From positions 394,504-458,503 of the forward strand of contig NZ_FOGE01000003.1 of the NCBI RefSeq assembly GCF_900111125.1: a stretch of DNA of 64,000 nucleotides, given 5' to 3'. Positions 17,781-25,743 of this stretch are shown piece after piece; the first letter of the stretch is position 1; every line of letters starts with the position of its first letter. The DNA comes from Sphingobium sp. YR768. GTDB taxonomy: Bacteria > Pseudomonadota > Alphaproteobacteria > Sphingomonadales > Sphingomonadaceae. Position numbers and translations under genes: made by a program. The notes below the pieces were generated by a model. That model was not told where the DNA came from. It saw only the letters and a list, made by a program, of their open reading frames with translations, and ran no database searches.

Positions 17781-19283
17781 TCAGGGCGCCTTGATCGCGA
17801 TCTTGAATTCCTGAATCTGCGCCGTCGTGGTGGGCGCCAGCAGGATGGTGCCGGCCACCCGCCCCTTCTCGCACGACCAGGTGAAGCTGCCGGACAGATT
17901 GCCTGTCGCCGTGACGGGCGCGTCAGTCTTACACGCACCAACCTCCCCCTTCAGCGTCGCCAGCTTCTTCGCCCAACTGTCCACATCGCCGTCCATCAGG
18001 AAGTTCATCGCCAGATGATCCCGCGCCACGCCGACCGTGCCTGCCGCATAGATGCGCCCGGCCGCCGCATAGCCATCGGCCAGCAGCGGCGTGACCGGCA
18101 CGGTCCGGGCGATCAGCGCGCCCGCCTGCTTCAACGCCACCGCCGCGTCCCAGGCCGCCCCTGCGCCGCCATTATAGGTGCGGTTGGTGAAGACGAAGAT
18201 GCCCACGCCATAATCCGGCATCAGCATCACATGGCTGCCATAGCCCGGATAGCCCCCGCCATGCGCCAGCGTGAGGCCCAGATCGCAATCCTGCGCGATC
18301 CGCATCGCAAAGCCATAGGCCGCCGCCTGCTTGCACGCCGTCGCCCCGCTCTTGCCATTGCGCGCCGCGACCGTCAGGAAATTGCTCCCCTCCGCCAGCA
18401 TCCGCACCGCCGACCGCGACACCGGCCCGCCATCCGCATCGTCGCGCGCTGGCCAGGCCGACAGCAGGAAGGCGACCCAGCGCGCATAGTCATTGGCGCT
18501 GGTCTGCAATCCCCCCATCGCCCCAAAGGCGCCATCAGCCATGTCCGGTTCGGGCGTCCACCGCCCCTCTTCCCAGCGATAGCCCAGCGCCCTGCGCTCC
18601 AGCGGCCACTCGCCGACCGCATAACCGCTCGACGTCATGCCCAGCGGCGCCAGCAGACTGCACTCCACATAATGGCGATAGGGCGCGCCGCTAACATTGG
18701 CGATGATCCGCCCCAGCAGCGCATAACCGAAATTGCTATATTCATAGCGGCTGCCCGGCGCGGTGCTGAACGGCACGCCAGCGGCCAGCATCTTCGTGAA
18801 ATCCTCCTGCGGCAAGGGCGTCTGCCGGTCGCCCCAGGGATTATCGTCGACAAAGCCCGCACTATGGGTCAGCAGATCACGGATGCGAATATGCGGACTA
18901 TCCTTGGTCGGATAGGTCCATCCCCGCATTTCCGGCACATAGGTTTCAGCCAGATCGTCGAGCGACAATTTGCCTTCATCGCGCAGTTTCAGGATCGACA
19001 ACGCCGTGAACGCCTTGGTCATGGAAGCGATGCGGAACAGGCTGTCAGCCGTCACCGGCCGCTTCTTCGCCAGATCCTGCACGCCAAACCCCTTGGCGTG
19101 GATCAGGCGGCCATTGGCGACGATGCCATAGACCAGCCCCGGCGCATGACTGTCGACCCGATAATCAGCAAACAGCTTGTCGATCTCGGGGATGGCGGCG
19201 GCGATCTTCTTTTCATCGGCCGCTTTGGCCGTCGCGGGAAGAACGGCCAGAAGCAGCAGCAAGGCAAAGAAGCGTCGCGTCAC
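17781..19283 (-). CDS. Secreted serine hydrolase, class C beta-lactamase/DD-peptidase fold
   Basis: A 500-residue protein with a signal peptide (MTRRFFALLLLLAVLPATAKA). The catalytic S87-x-x-K90 sits in FRIASMTKAFTALSI, the tyrosine motif in SRYEYSNFGYALLG, and a possible third motif in LAHGGGYPGYGS. A C-terminal ~130-residue domain follows. Such proteins are esterases, D-aminopeptidases or beta-lactamase relatives; the substrate is unknown. The start is GTG at 19283, overlapping the vapC stop by 4 bases, so it is in the transcription unit of the toxin-antitoxin pair. Confidence 0.88.
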   Translation of the reverse strand: MTRRFFALLLLLAVLPATAKAADEKKIAAAIPEIDKLFADYRVDSHAPGLVYGIVANGRLIHAKGFGVQDLAKKRPVTADSLFRIASMTKAFTALSILKLRDEGKLSLDDLAETYVPEMRGWTYPTKDSPHIRIRDLLTHSAGFVDDNPWGDRQTPLPQEDFTKMLAAGVPFSTAPGSRYEYSNFGYALLGRIIANVSGAPYRHYVECSLLAPLGMTSSGYAVGEWPLERRALGYRWEEGRWTPEPDMADGAFGAMGGLQTSANDYARWVAFLLSAWPARDDADGGPVSRSAVRMLAEGSNFLTVAARNGKSGATACKQAAAYGFAMRIAQDCDLGLTLAHGGGYPGYGSHVMLMPDYGVGIFVFTNRTYNGGAGAAWDAAVALKQAGALIARTVPVTPLLADGYAAAGRIYAAGTVGVARDHLAMNFLMDGDVDSWAKKLATLKGEVGACKTDAPVTATGNLSGSFTWSCEKGRVAGTILLAPTTTAQIQEFKIAIKAP

Positions 19284-19678
19284 CGTGTCCAGTCCTCCAT
19301 TTTCAAACCGGGGATATCGACAAAGTCCTTTGGATTGCGCGTCACCAGCACCATGGCCAGCGCAAGCGCATGGGCGCCGATCAGACGATCGAAACTGTTT
19401 CGGCGAACGCCTGCCTGCCGCACAACCTCGGCGTAAACGCGCGTAGCCGCATCATCGAAAGGCGCGACACGCAGCAGGGACAGGAAACTGTCGATCCGTC
19501 GCCCGTCTGCACCCGGCTCGCTCGACGATCGGTTGCCCACCCGCAATTCGCCGGCCGTCACGGCAGAAACGGTCAATGCACCGAATGACCCGGCCATGCG
19601 ATCGGCCAGAACCGCACTGCGTCCCAGCAGAAAGTCGATGCAGACATTGGTATCGAGCAGATAGGCAGGCGCGGTCAT
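19280..19678 (-). CDS. vapC: VapC-type PIN-domain toxin (ribonuclease)
   Basis: A 132-residue PIN-domain RNase. The first strand has LLDTNVCIDFLLG (first acidic residue). SAVTAGELRVGN carries the conserved Glu, and NSFDRLIGAHAL and LVTRNPKDFVDIPGL complete the acidic site. The start overlaps the vapB stop by 4 bases, the standard antitoxin-then-toxin order. All key residues look intact, so it is probably active. Confidence 0.93.
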   Translation of the reverse strand: MTAPAYLLDTNVCIDFLLGRSAVLADRMAGSFGALTVSAVTAGELRVGNRSSSEPGADGRRIDSFLSLLRVAPFDDAATRVYAEVVRQAGVRRNSFDRLIGAHALALAMVLVTRNPKDFVDIPGLKMEDWTR

Positions 19679-19947
19679 GCGGCCTCCGTCGCACCGCCAT
19701 TGTCGCTCCAGTCACGCCCCTCCTGGCTGATGTCGCCCCGGCCATCGGCCATGAAGCCGGCAGACATGCTGCCATAAAGCCCCATCAATATATCGCGCGA
19801 ACGATCTTGCTTCCAGAAGGAGAAACTGCCGTCATCATGCGGGACGACCATGACCTCTTCCCCATCGGACAGGCCCAATGTACGCGGCAGGCGCAAAGCC
19901 AGACTGTTGCCCGACTTGAAGACCTTGGCTTTATATTCTTCGCCCAT
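19675..19947 (-). CDS. vapB: VapB-type AbrB/SpoVT antitoxin
   Basis: A 90-residue antitoxin. Its N-terminal swapped-hairpin DNA-binding domain is seen in KAKVFKSGNSLALRLPRTLG. The C-terminal half is the toxin-neutralising part. It lies upstream of vapC and 8 bases below a 16-bp palindrome that is a good autoregulatory operator. It directly follows the rimM stop codon. Confidence 0.92.
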   Translation of the reverse strand: MGEEYKAKVFKSGNSLALRLPRTLGLSDGEEVMVVPHDDGSFSFWKQDRSRDILMGLYGSMSAGFMADGRGDISQEGRDWSDNGGATEAA

Positions 19948-19955
19948 GGCGCAGA

Positions 19956-19980
19956 CTCCGTATATACGGAGCGTATATAC
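19956..19980. promoter_or_regulatory. Putative VapB operator
   Basis: A 16-bp perfect palindrome CTCCGTATATACGGAG (19956-19971) is followed by a further half-site GCGTATATAC (19971-19980). The array ends exactly at the rimM stop codon and begins 8 bases upstream of the vapB start. AT-cored palindromes at this position are typical autoregulation sites of vapBC modules. Confidence 0.75.
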
Positions 19981-20474
19981 TATTCCGCGAACGCCGCGTC
20001 AATCACGGCCCCGTCCTCGCTCAGCGTCACGACATGCATGGGCGCCATGAAGCGCTTGCCGGGCTTGTCGCCTACGGAGGGCCGCTGAACCTCGATAATA
20101 TCGCCCGCGCCGAAATTCTCGACCGCGACGATCTCACCCAGCGCTTCGCCGGTGCTGGAGGTGCAGGACAGGCCGATCAGGTCGGCATGATAATATTCGC
20201 CCTCGCCCAGTTCGGGCAGGGCGGAACGGGGCACGGTCAGTTCCGTGCCGCGCATGGCCTCGGCCGCGCTCCGGTCGCCAATCTCGGCGAAACGGGCGAC
20301 CGCGCCATTGGAGCCGGGGCGCAGCGACTTCAACGTCAGCATGCGCCCCGCCACATCGAAGCCCTTGTAGCTTTTGAGGCTTTCCACCCCTTCGCCAAAG
20401 AGCTTCAGACGGACTTCGCCCGCCACGCCATGCGCGCCGATGATGACGGCGAGAGTGACGGGCTTGTCGGTCAA
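19980..20474 (-). CDS. rimM: Ribosome maturation factor RimM
   Basis: A 164-residue protein needed for 30S head assembly with S19. The N-terminal RimM domain has VIIGAHGVAGEVRLKLFGE. The PRC-barrel domain has EYYHADLIGLSC, GEIVAVENFGAGDIIEVQ and FMAPMHVVTL. It lies 5 bases after rpsP. The conserved next gene, trmD, is displaced 2.6 kb downstream by vapBC, a hydrolase and a membrane protein. Confidence 0.96.
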   Translation of the reverse strand: MTDKPVTLAVIIGAHGVAGEVRLKLFGEGVESLKSYKGFDVAGRMLTLKSLRPGSNGAVARFAEIGDRSAAEAMRGTELTVPRSALPELGEGEYYHADLIGLSCTSSTGEALGEIVAVENFGAGDIIEVQRPSVGDKPGKRFMAPMHVVTLSEDGAVIDAAFAE

Positions 20475-20479
20475 GATGC

Positions 20480-20917
20480 TCAGCCTTCAGCCGATTCTTC
20501 AGCAGGCGCTTCTTCAGCGGCCGGGGCAGCGGCGGCCTCGGCGGCAGCAGCCTTGGCGGCTTCGGCAGCTTCAGCGGCTTCGGCAGCCTTGGCAGCGCGA
20601 TCTTCGGCGCGATCCTTGGCCTTCTGGCCCGGCTCAGCCTTGTTCGGGTTGTTGCGCACCTTGCGCTCCTTCACGCCGGCGGCGTCCAGGAAGCGGGCAA
20701 CGCGGTCGGTCGGCTGCGCGCCGGCTTCGACCCAGTGCTTCGCACGCTCGGTGTCGAGCACGACGCGCTTTTCGTCGCCCTTGGGCAGGACGGGGTTGTA
20801 GCTGCCGATGCGTTCGATGAACTTGCCGTCACGCGGGGCGCGGCTATCGGCCACGACGATGCGGTAATAGGGGCGCTTCTTGGAGCCGCCGCGCGACAGA
20901 CGGATGGAGGTTGCCAT
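20480..20917 (-). CDS. rpsP: 30S ribosomal protein S16 with long Ala/Glu tail
   Basis: The first ~85 residues are a normal S16 ([39 protein letters not shown]). They are followed by a ~60-residue extension rich in Ala, Glu and Lys (repeats of [12 protein letters not shown], then [14 protein letters not shown]). S16 is usually about 80-90 residues, so the total of 145 is long. Tails of this kind are known in alphaproteobacterial S16 and are presumably flexible. First gene of the rpsP-rimM unit. Confidence 0.97.
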   Translation of the reverse strand: MATSIRLSRGGSKKRPYYRIVVADSRAPRDGKFIERIGSYNPVLPKGDEKRVVLDTERAKHWVEAGAQPTDRVARFLDAAGVKERKVRNNPNKAEPGQKAKDRAEDRAAKAAEAAEAAEAAKAAAAEAAAAPAAEEAPAEESAEG

Positions 20918-20955
20918 GGAAATAGACCTTTCTAACTAACTGCTTTGTTTGGGGT

Positions 20956-21029
20956 CGTCATCCCAGCGATAGCTGGCGCCTCTCTTCCCTTTGGCGGGAA
21001 GCGAAGCCCCAGCTTTCGCTGGGATGACG
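20956..21029. repeat. Palindromic repeat family D (between rpsP and ffh)
   Basis: Inverted arms CGTCATCCCAGCGATAGCTG and CCAGCTTTCGCTGGGATGAC.. flank a CTTCCC..GGGAAG inner hairpin. The repeat fills most of the 119-base gap between ffh and rpsP. It can fold as a transcript terminator for ffh. No second copy was seen in this window. Confidence 0.75.
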
Positions 21030-21036
21030 GGTTACT

Positions 21037-22521
21037 TCACTTCTTCATGAAATTCTGAAAGCCGGGCGGCAGCTTGGGCATATTGCCGCCCAGTCCGCCA
21101 AGGCCGCCCAGCCCCGACAGGTCGGGCGGACCACCCGCGCCACCGTCAGGACCGCCAAGGCCACCCAGACCGCCCATTCCACCGCCACCGGTGAACATCT
21201 TGGCCAGCCCTTTCAGGCCGCCCATCTTGCGGATCTTCTTCATCGCCGTTTCCATTTCCTGATGCATTTTCAGGAGACGGTTGACGTCCTGCACGGTGCG
21301 GCCGGCGCCCTTGGCGATGCGGATCTTGCGCTTGGCGTTGATCAAAGCGGGCTTTTCCCGCTCCTTGGGCGTCATCGATCCGATCATCGCGTCCAGATGG
21401 AGCAGCGTCTTGTCGTTCGCGCCGCTATTGGCCATCGCCGCCTGCGCTTTCTTCAGGCCCGGCAGCATGCCCGCCAGCGCGCCCAGACCACCCATGCGCC
21501 GCATCTGGTTCAACTGGCTGCGCAGGTCGTTCATATCGAACTGACCCTTGGCCATCTTCTTGGCCAGCTTGTCGGCCTCTTCCGCGTCGATCGTCTCGGC
21601 GGCACGCTCGACCAGCGACACGACGTCGCCCATGCCCAAAATGCGCTGCGCCACACGCGCCGGATGGAAAGGCTCGATCGCGTCCAGCTTTTCGCCAGTG
21701 CCCGCAAATTTGATCGGACGGCCCGTGACGGCGCGCATCGACAGCGCCGCACCACCGCGCGCATCGCCGTCCATACGGGTCAGCACGACGCCGGTCAGCG
21801 GCACCTGCGCCGTGAAGCTGGTCGCCACATTCACGGCGTCCTGGCCGGTCAGCGAGTCGACCACCAGCAGGATTTCCGCCGGATTTGCGACGTCGGCGAC
21901 CGCCTTCATCTCGTCCATCAGCGCCTGATCGACGTGCAGACGACCGGCGGTGTCGAGCATCACCACGTCGAAGCCCTGAAGCTTCGCCGCCTGCAACGCG
22001 CGCTTGGCGATGTCGACCGGCTGCTGGCCCGCGATGATCGGCAGGGTCGCGACATCGGTCTGCGTACCCAGCACCGCCAGCTGTTCCTGCGCGGCCGGGC
22101 GCTGGACGTCGAGCGACGCCATCAGCACCTTCTTGCGCTCTTTTTCCTTCAGCCGCTTGGCGATCTTCGCGGTGCTGGTCGTCTTGCCCGACCCCTGAAG
22201 ACCGACCATCATGATGACGGCGGGCGGGGTGACGTCGATCATCAGGTCGCTGGTTTCGGAGCCCAGCGTCTCGGTCAGCGTGTCGGAAACGATCTTGACG
22301 ACCATCTGGCCGGGCGTGACCGAGCGCAGCACATCACTGCCCACGGCCTTCTCGGTGGCCTGATCCACGAACTGGCGCACGACCGGCAGCGCCACGTCGG
22401 CTTCGAGAAGTGCGATTCGCACCTCGCGCATCGCGGCGCGGACATCGTCCTCCGTAAGCGCACCGCGCCCACGCAGCTTGTCGAATACCCCACCGAGACG
22501 ATCGCTTAGCGAATCGAACAT
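21037..22521 (-). CDS. ffh: Signal recognition particle protein Ffh
   Basis: A 494-residue SRP54. It has the N domain, the G domain with GLQGSGKTTSTAKIAKRLKE (G1), DTAGRLHVDQALMDE (G3) and TRMDGDARGGAALS, then the methionine-rich M domain that binds SRP RNA and signal peptides. The C-terminus is Gly/Met-rich (MFTGGGGMGGLGGLGG). Two GTG codons precede ATG 22521; the ATG is chosen because GAGG lies 5 bases before it. The partner receptor gene ftsY lies at 27790. Confidence 0.97.
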   Translation of the reverse strand: MFDSLSDRLGGVFDKLRGRGALTEDDVRAAMREVRIALLEADVALPVVRQFVDQATEKAVGSDVLRSVTPGQMVVKIVSDTLTETLGSETSDLMIDVTPPAVIMMVGLQGSGKTTSTAKIAKRLKEKERKKVLMASLDVQRPAAQEQLAVLGTQTDVATLPIIAGQQPVDIAKRALQAAKLQGFDVVMLDTAGRLHVDQALMDEMKAVADVANPAEILLVVDSLTGQDAVNVATSFTAQVPLTGVVLTRMDGDARGGAALSMRAVTGRPIKFAGTGEKLDAIEPFHPARVAQRILGMGDVVSLVERAAETIDAEEADKLAKKMAKGQFDMNDLRSQLNQMRRMGGLGALAGMLPGLKKAQAAMANSGANDKTLLHLDAMIGSMTPKEREKPALINAKRKIRIAKGAGRTVQDVNRLLKMHQEMETAMKKIRKMGGLKGLAKMFTGGGGMGGLGGLGGPDGGAGGPPDLSGLGGLGGLGGNMPKLPPGFQNFMKK

Positions 22522-22603
22522 CACCACCTCATTTGGGCCGAAAGGCCCGGAAAATCTTGCCTACCCATCAAACGACAAAATCGCCGGCGGGCGAAACCTC
22601 GCC

Positions 22604-22732
22604 GGCCAGCGTCCATCCGATACCCCTCTTGGGCATCCTGGAGTCGTCAGGGTATCGGACGGAGACCGACCGATTGCAGGCGCGCCTTTACGGGAAAGAG
22701 GCAGGAAGTGCAAGCGGGCGCATGGACGGGCC
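22604..22732. ncRNA. Candidate structured RNA with three helices (unknown)
   Basis: A 129-base noncoding segment closes on itself. GGCC-AG-CGTCCAT (22604-22616) pairs with ATGGACG-GGCC (22722-22732). Inside, CCGATACCC (22617-22625) pairs perfectly with GGGTATCGG (22650-22658), and a third hairpin has TTGCA (22674-22678) with TGCAA (22709-22713) plus an inner CCTTT/AAAGAGG. A GC hairpin at 22582-22605 followed on the minus strand by GATTTTGTCG could be its terminator. Strand is unresolved: minus leads into ffh, plus toward the permease. No known RNA family was recognised. Confidence 0.4.
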
Positions 22733-22806
22733 ATAATGACCGGGCAACTGAAGCCTCCCTCTCCTACATCACCACTCCCTGCTACAGCATTGCACGTTAC
22801 CAACCT

Positions 22807-22890
22807 CCGTTCGTCCCGAGCCTGTCGGGCCGCAGGCGACCGAAGGTCAACGACGCGCACAACATCCTTCGACAGGCTCAGGGCGAACGG
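22807..22890. repeat. REP-like palindrome family A, copy 2
   Basis: Left arm CCGTTCGTCCCGAGCCTGTC, right arm CCTTCGACAGGCTCAGGGCG followed by AACGG, with about 37 bases between. The left arm is the most diverged of the four copies. It lies in the 519-base gap between ffh and the amino acid permease. Apart from the RNA candidate and this repeat the gap shows only a short A/T-rich stretch (22960-23020), the likely permease promoter. Confidence 0.85.
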
Positions 22891-23040
22891 ACGATATCTG
22901 AAGCAGGCTGCTCTCCCCCCGAAAGGCATGGACCAGCCACCTCCTTTCACTTTCCGATAGGATCAACGCAGTGTAACTTTATTTCGCTTTTTGCGGGAAA
23001 TATGCGAAGCTAAGGCAAAGACAGAGGGGAGCCTACAATC

Positions 23041-24435
23041 ATGAGTTGGACACGCCGCAAGCCGATGGAGGCGATGACGCCGAAGGACGCGGGCCATCAG
23101 ATGGCGCGCACCCTGTCATGGCCGCACCTGCTGGCGCTGGGCGTCGGCGCGATCGTGGGCACCGGCATCCTGACGCTGATCGGCGTCGGCGCCGACCGGG
23201 CCGGCCCCGCCGTCCTGCTCTCCTTCGCCATTGCCGGCGCCATCTGCGCCTGCGCCGCACTCGCCTATGCCGAACTCTCCACCATGATGCCGGCGGCGGG
23301 CAGCGCCTACAGCTACTCCTATGTCGTGCTGGGCGAAGGCATCGCCTGGATCGTGGGATGGTCGCTGATCCTGGAATATAGTCTGGTCGTATCGACCGTG
23401 GCGGTCGGCTGGTCGGGCTATGCCGCGCCGCTACTGACACCTTTGGGCTTTCCAAGCGCCCTGACCCAAGGGCCGGAACTGGGCGGTTTCATCAACCTGC
23501 CCGCCATCTTCATCATCGCGGTGGTCGCGGGCCTGCTGATGTTCGGCACGCGCGAAAGCGCCCGCCTCAACACCATCCTCGTCCTCATCAAGATCGTGAC
23601 GCTCAGCCTGTTCGTCGCCTACGCCCTGCCCGCCTTCGACGCGCAGAATCTCGAACCCTTCATGCCCTTCGGCTTTGCCAAACATATGGGGCCGGACGGG
23701 GTGGAACGCGGTGTGATGGCCGCCGCCGCGATCATCTTCTTCGCCTTTTACGGCTTCGACGCCATTTCAACGGCCGCAGAAGAAGCCAAGAACCCGGATC
23801 GCGACCTGGCCATCGGCATCGTCGGATCGCTGATCGTCTGCACGATCATCTACGTCCTCGTCGCCGCCGCCGCGATCGGCGCCTTGCCCTTCACCCGCTT
23901 TGCCGATAGTCCGGAGCCGCTGGCGCTGATCCTGCGGGAAATGGGTCAGGGCAGCATCGCCCGCATCGTCGCCATCGCCGCCGTGATCGCCCTGCCGACC
24001 GTGCTGCTCGGCTTCCTCTACGGCCAGAGCCGCATCTTTCTGGTGATGGCGCGCGACGGCTTCCTGCCGCAGAGCCTCGCCAAAATCTCGAAGCGCGGCA
24101 CCCCCGCCCGCATCACTGTCGTCACGGCGATACTGGTATCGATCATCGCCGGCGTCCTGCCGATCGACGAAATCGCCGCACTGGCCAATGCCGGCACGCT
24201 GATCGCCTTCACCGCCGTCGGCCTCTGCCTCCTCGTCCTGCGCAAGCGCGCGCCGGACCTGAAACGCCCCTTCCGCACGCCCGCCGCATGGGTCGTGGGC
24301 ATCGGCGCGGTCGCCGGCTGCGCCTATCTCTTCCTCAGCCTGCCGATGAAGACCATCATCGCCTGCGCCATCTGGAATGCGATTGGGCTGGCCGTGTACT
24401 TCCTCTATGGGCAGAGACGGGCGAGCGTCGCCTGA
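23041..24435 (+). CDS. APC-family amino acid permease
   Basis: A 464-residue transporter with about twelve membrane helices. The first helix carries LLALGVGAIVGTGILTLIGV, the conserved substrate/ion-binding glycine stretch of cationic amino acid transporters. GFDAISTAAEEAKNPDRDLA and LLGFLYGQSRIFLVMARDGF are also typical. The substrate is probably an amino acid but is not resolved. The ribosome site AGAGGGGAG precedes ATG 23041. Confidence 0.92.
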   Translation: MSWTRRKPMEAMTPKDAGHQMARTLSWPHLLALGVGAIVGTGILTLIGVGADRAGPAVLLSFAIAGAICACAALAYAELSTMMPAAGSAYSYSYVVLGEGIAWIVGWSLILEYSLVVSTVAVGWSGYAAPLLTPLGFPSALTQGPELGGFINLPAIFIIAVVAGLLMFGTRESARLNTILVLIKIVTLSLFVAYALPAFDAQNLEPFMPFGFAKHMGPDGVERGVMAAAAIIFFAFYGFDAISTAAEEAKNPDRDLAIGIVGSLIVCTIIYVLVAAAAIGALPFTRFADSPEPLALILREMGQGSIARIVAIAAVIALPTVLLGFLYGQSRIFLVMARDGFLPQSLAKISKRGTPARITVVTAILVSIIAGVLPIDEIAALANAGTLIAFTAVGLCLLVLRKRAPDLKRPFRTPAAWVVGIGAVAGCAYLFLSLPMKTIIACAIWNAIGLAVYFLYGQRRASVA

Positions 24436-24445
24436 AGGGGGATAT

Positions 24446-25066
24446 ATGAACGCAATTCTCGGCACCATTCTGGCGCAAGCGCTCACGCTGGCGACGCCCA
24501 CCAACTTGCCTGCAACATGGTTTAGCGATTCCGACTATCCCAAAGGCCCGCAGCAACGGCGCGAAGACGGGACCGTCACCTTTGCGCTGTTTGTTTCGGC
24601 ACAGGGGAAAATTGACAAATGTTCCGTCGTACAAAGCAGCGGCGTTCCTGAACTCGACACACAAGCCTGCACCATTATGGTCGCCCGGCCACGGTTAAGG
24701 CCTGCCAGAGATGAAACCGGCGCGCCGGTTCAGGGGCTATATGTCGGTCGAATGACCTGGATTCTTCCTGGCGGCCAAAGCGGCTCGCGTCGCAGCTATC
24801 CGGCTTGGCCCGCCGACATTAACGTCGATGTCATGAAGCTGCCCGGTGGAATCAAAGAAGAAACCGTCTCGATAGCTGTGAAGATTGATCCAGCCGGACA
24901 TATCCTGATCTGCGAGCCGCCTCAAAAGAGCCAGTCCTCCGTCAAATTGGTGGAGGTCGCCTGTGCGCAGGCCAAAGCCGCATATGACACTGTTCCCATG
25001 GATGCCGCAGGCATGCCTGTAACGATGGTGCGCAGCTTGCGCGTGACGTTCAGGGCATCGCAATAA
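24446..25066 (+). CDS. Periplasmic protein with TonB C-terminal-like domain(s)
   Basis: A 206-residue protein with a short hydrophobic N-terminus (MNAILGTILAQALTLA). A TonB/TolA-like C-terminal fold follows: YPKGPQQRREDGTVTFALFV, then GKIDKCSVVQSSGVPELDTQ. The second half (VSIAVKIDPAGHILICEPP, VEVACAQAKAAYDT, PVTMVRSLRVTF) looks like a degenerate second copy. There is no proline-rich linker, so it is unlikely to be a true energy transducer. The ATG at 24446 has GGGGGA upstream. It follows the permease by 10 bases. Function unknown. Confidence 0.75.
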   Translation: MNAILGTILAQALTLATPTNLPATWFSDSDYPKGPQQRREDGTVTFALFVSAQGKIDKCSVVQSSGVPELDTQACTIMVARPRLRPARDETGAPVQGLYVGRMTWILPGGQSGSRRSYPAWPADINVDVMKLPGGIKEETVSIAVKIDPAGHILICEPPQKSQSSVKLVEVACAQAKAAYDTVPMDAAGMPVTMVRSLRVTFRASQ

Positions 25067-25071
25067 CCCAA

Positions 25072-25236
25072 GACTTGCGTTTTCCCTCCCCTCCCGACCC
25101 CGCCTCCGCAAAATTCGAAGCGGTTGCCTGCACTCAGGCCAAGGCGCTCGTTGCCGATCCCGCGCTGGACGAGCATGGAAAGCCGGTTACGGCTTTGAGA
25201 AGCTGGACTGTCGTTTTCCGAACAGCGGCAAAATAG
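25072..25236 (+). pseudogene. Decayed tandem copy of the TonB-like C-terminus
   Basis: Immediately after the upstream stop, in a frame shifted by +2, the DNA reads FEAVACTQAKALVADP, then HGKPVTALRSWTVVFRTAAK and a stop at 25234-25236. This matches VEVACAQAKAAYDTVP ... GMPVTMVRSLRVTFRASQ at the end of the intact gene position by position. There is no start codon or upstream portion of the copy. It is a remnant of a tandem duplication, or the frameshifted end of a once longer gene. Confidence 0.75.
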
Positions 25237-25237
25237 G

Positions 25238-25534
25238 TCAGGCAGCCAGCGGTTTGACCGCCAGTTCATCCGCATGCAGACGCGCCATAGCCAGATCATG
25301 GCGCGTCTGCATCCGCATCAATGTTTCGGCATCGATGCCGAACAGCTTTTCGAAACGGATCGCCATCTCCGCCGTCAGGTCCTGTCGCTGATTGAACAGA
25401 CGGCTTACCGTCTGCCGGGTAACGCCCAGATGATCGGCCAGATCGCCCAGTTTCAGACCATGCGCCTCGACAATCTCCGTCCTCAGCCAGTCGCCCGGAT
25501 GAACCGCCAGCGATGCGTGCATCTTAAGCGCCAT
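25238..25534 (-). CDS. higA: HigA-family addiction module antitoxin (orphan)
   Basis: A 98-residue XRE-type protein. The helix-turn-helix is seen in LKLGDLADHLGVTRQTVSRL, followed by FNQRQDLTAEMAIRFEKLFG, the HigA/VapI signature. The N-terminal HPGDWLRTEIVEAHGL matches HigA antitoxins. The ATG at 25534 is chosen; the longer frame runs into the upstream repeat. No HigB/RelE toxin is found on either side. The upstream slot is filled by a REP-like palindrome pair and the downstream side by a pseudogene, so the toxin seems lost. Confidence 0.88.
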   Translation of the reverse strand: MALKMHASLAVHPGDWLRTEIVEAHGLKLGDLADHLGVTRQTVSRLFNQRQDLTAEMAIRFEKLFGIDAETLMRMQTRHDLAMARLHADELAVKPLAA

Positions 25535-25549
25535 GATCCATTCCTTAAT

Positions 25550-25684
25550 CCGTTCGGGCTGAGCCTGTCGAAGCCCTGCCCTTTTCCTTGTTCCGGACAA
25601 GCAGGCTGAGAAGCATATAGGTCCAGAACCGCATAGAGCGAGGAAAGCAGAAAGGCAGGCCTTCGACAAGCTCAGGCCGAACGG
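25550..25684. repeat. REP-like palindrome family A, copy 3 (long spacer)
   Basis: Left arm CCGTTCGGGCTGAGCCTGTC followed by GAAGC, right arm CCTTCGACAAGCTCAGGCCG followed by AACGG. The arms enclose about 85 bases of non-repeat sequence, much longer than the other copies. It lies between higA and dapF. Confidence 0.88.
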
Positions 25685-25743
25685 GATATAAGGGAACGCG
25701 CCACCACTGGCCTTTTCCCTCCACCCCCATTACATGGCCGCCG

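Noticed and set aside
22600..22740. SRP (4.5S) RNA gene near ffh
   Set aside because: The conserved SRP tetraloop and GGAAGCAGCC-like motif are not present. The segment is kept only as an unknown RNA candidate.
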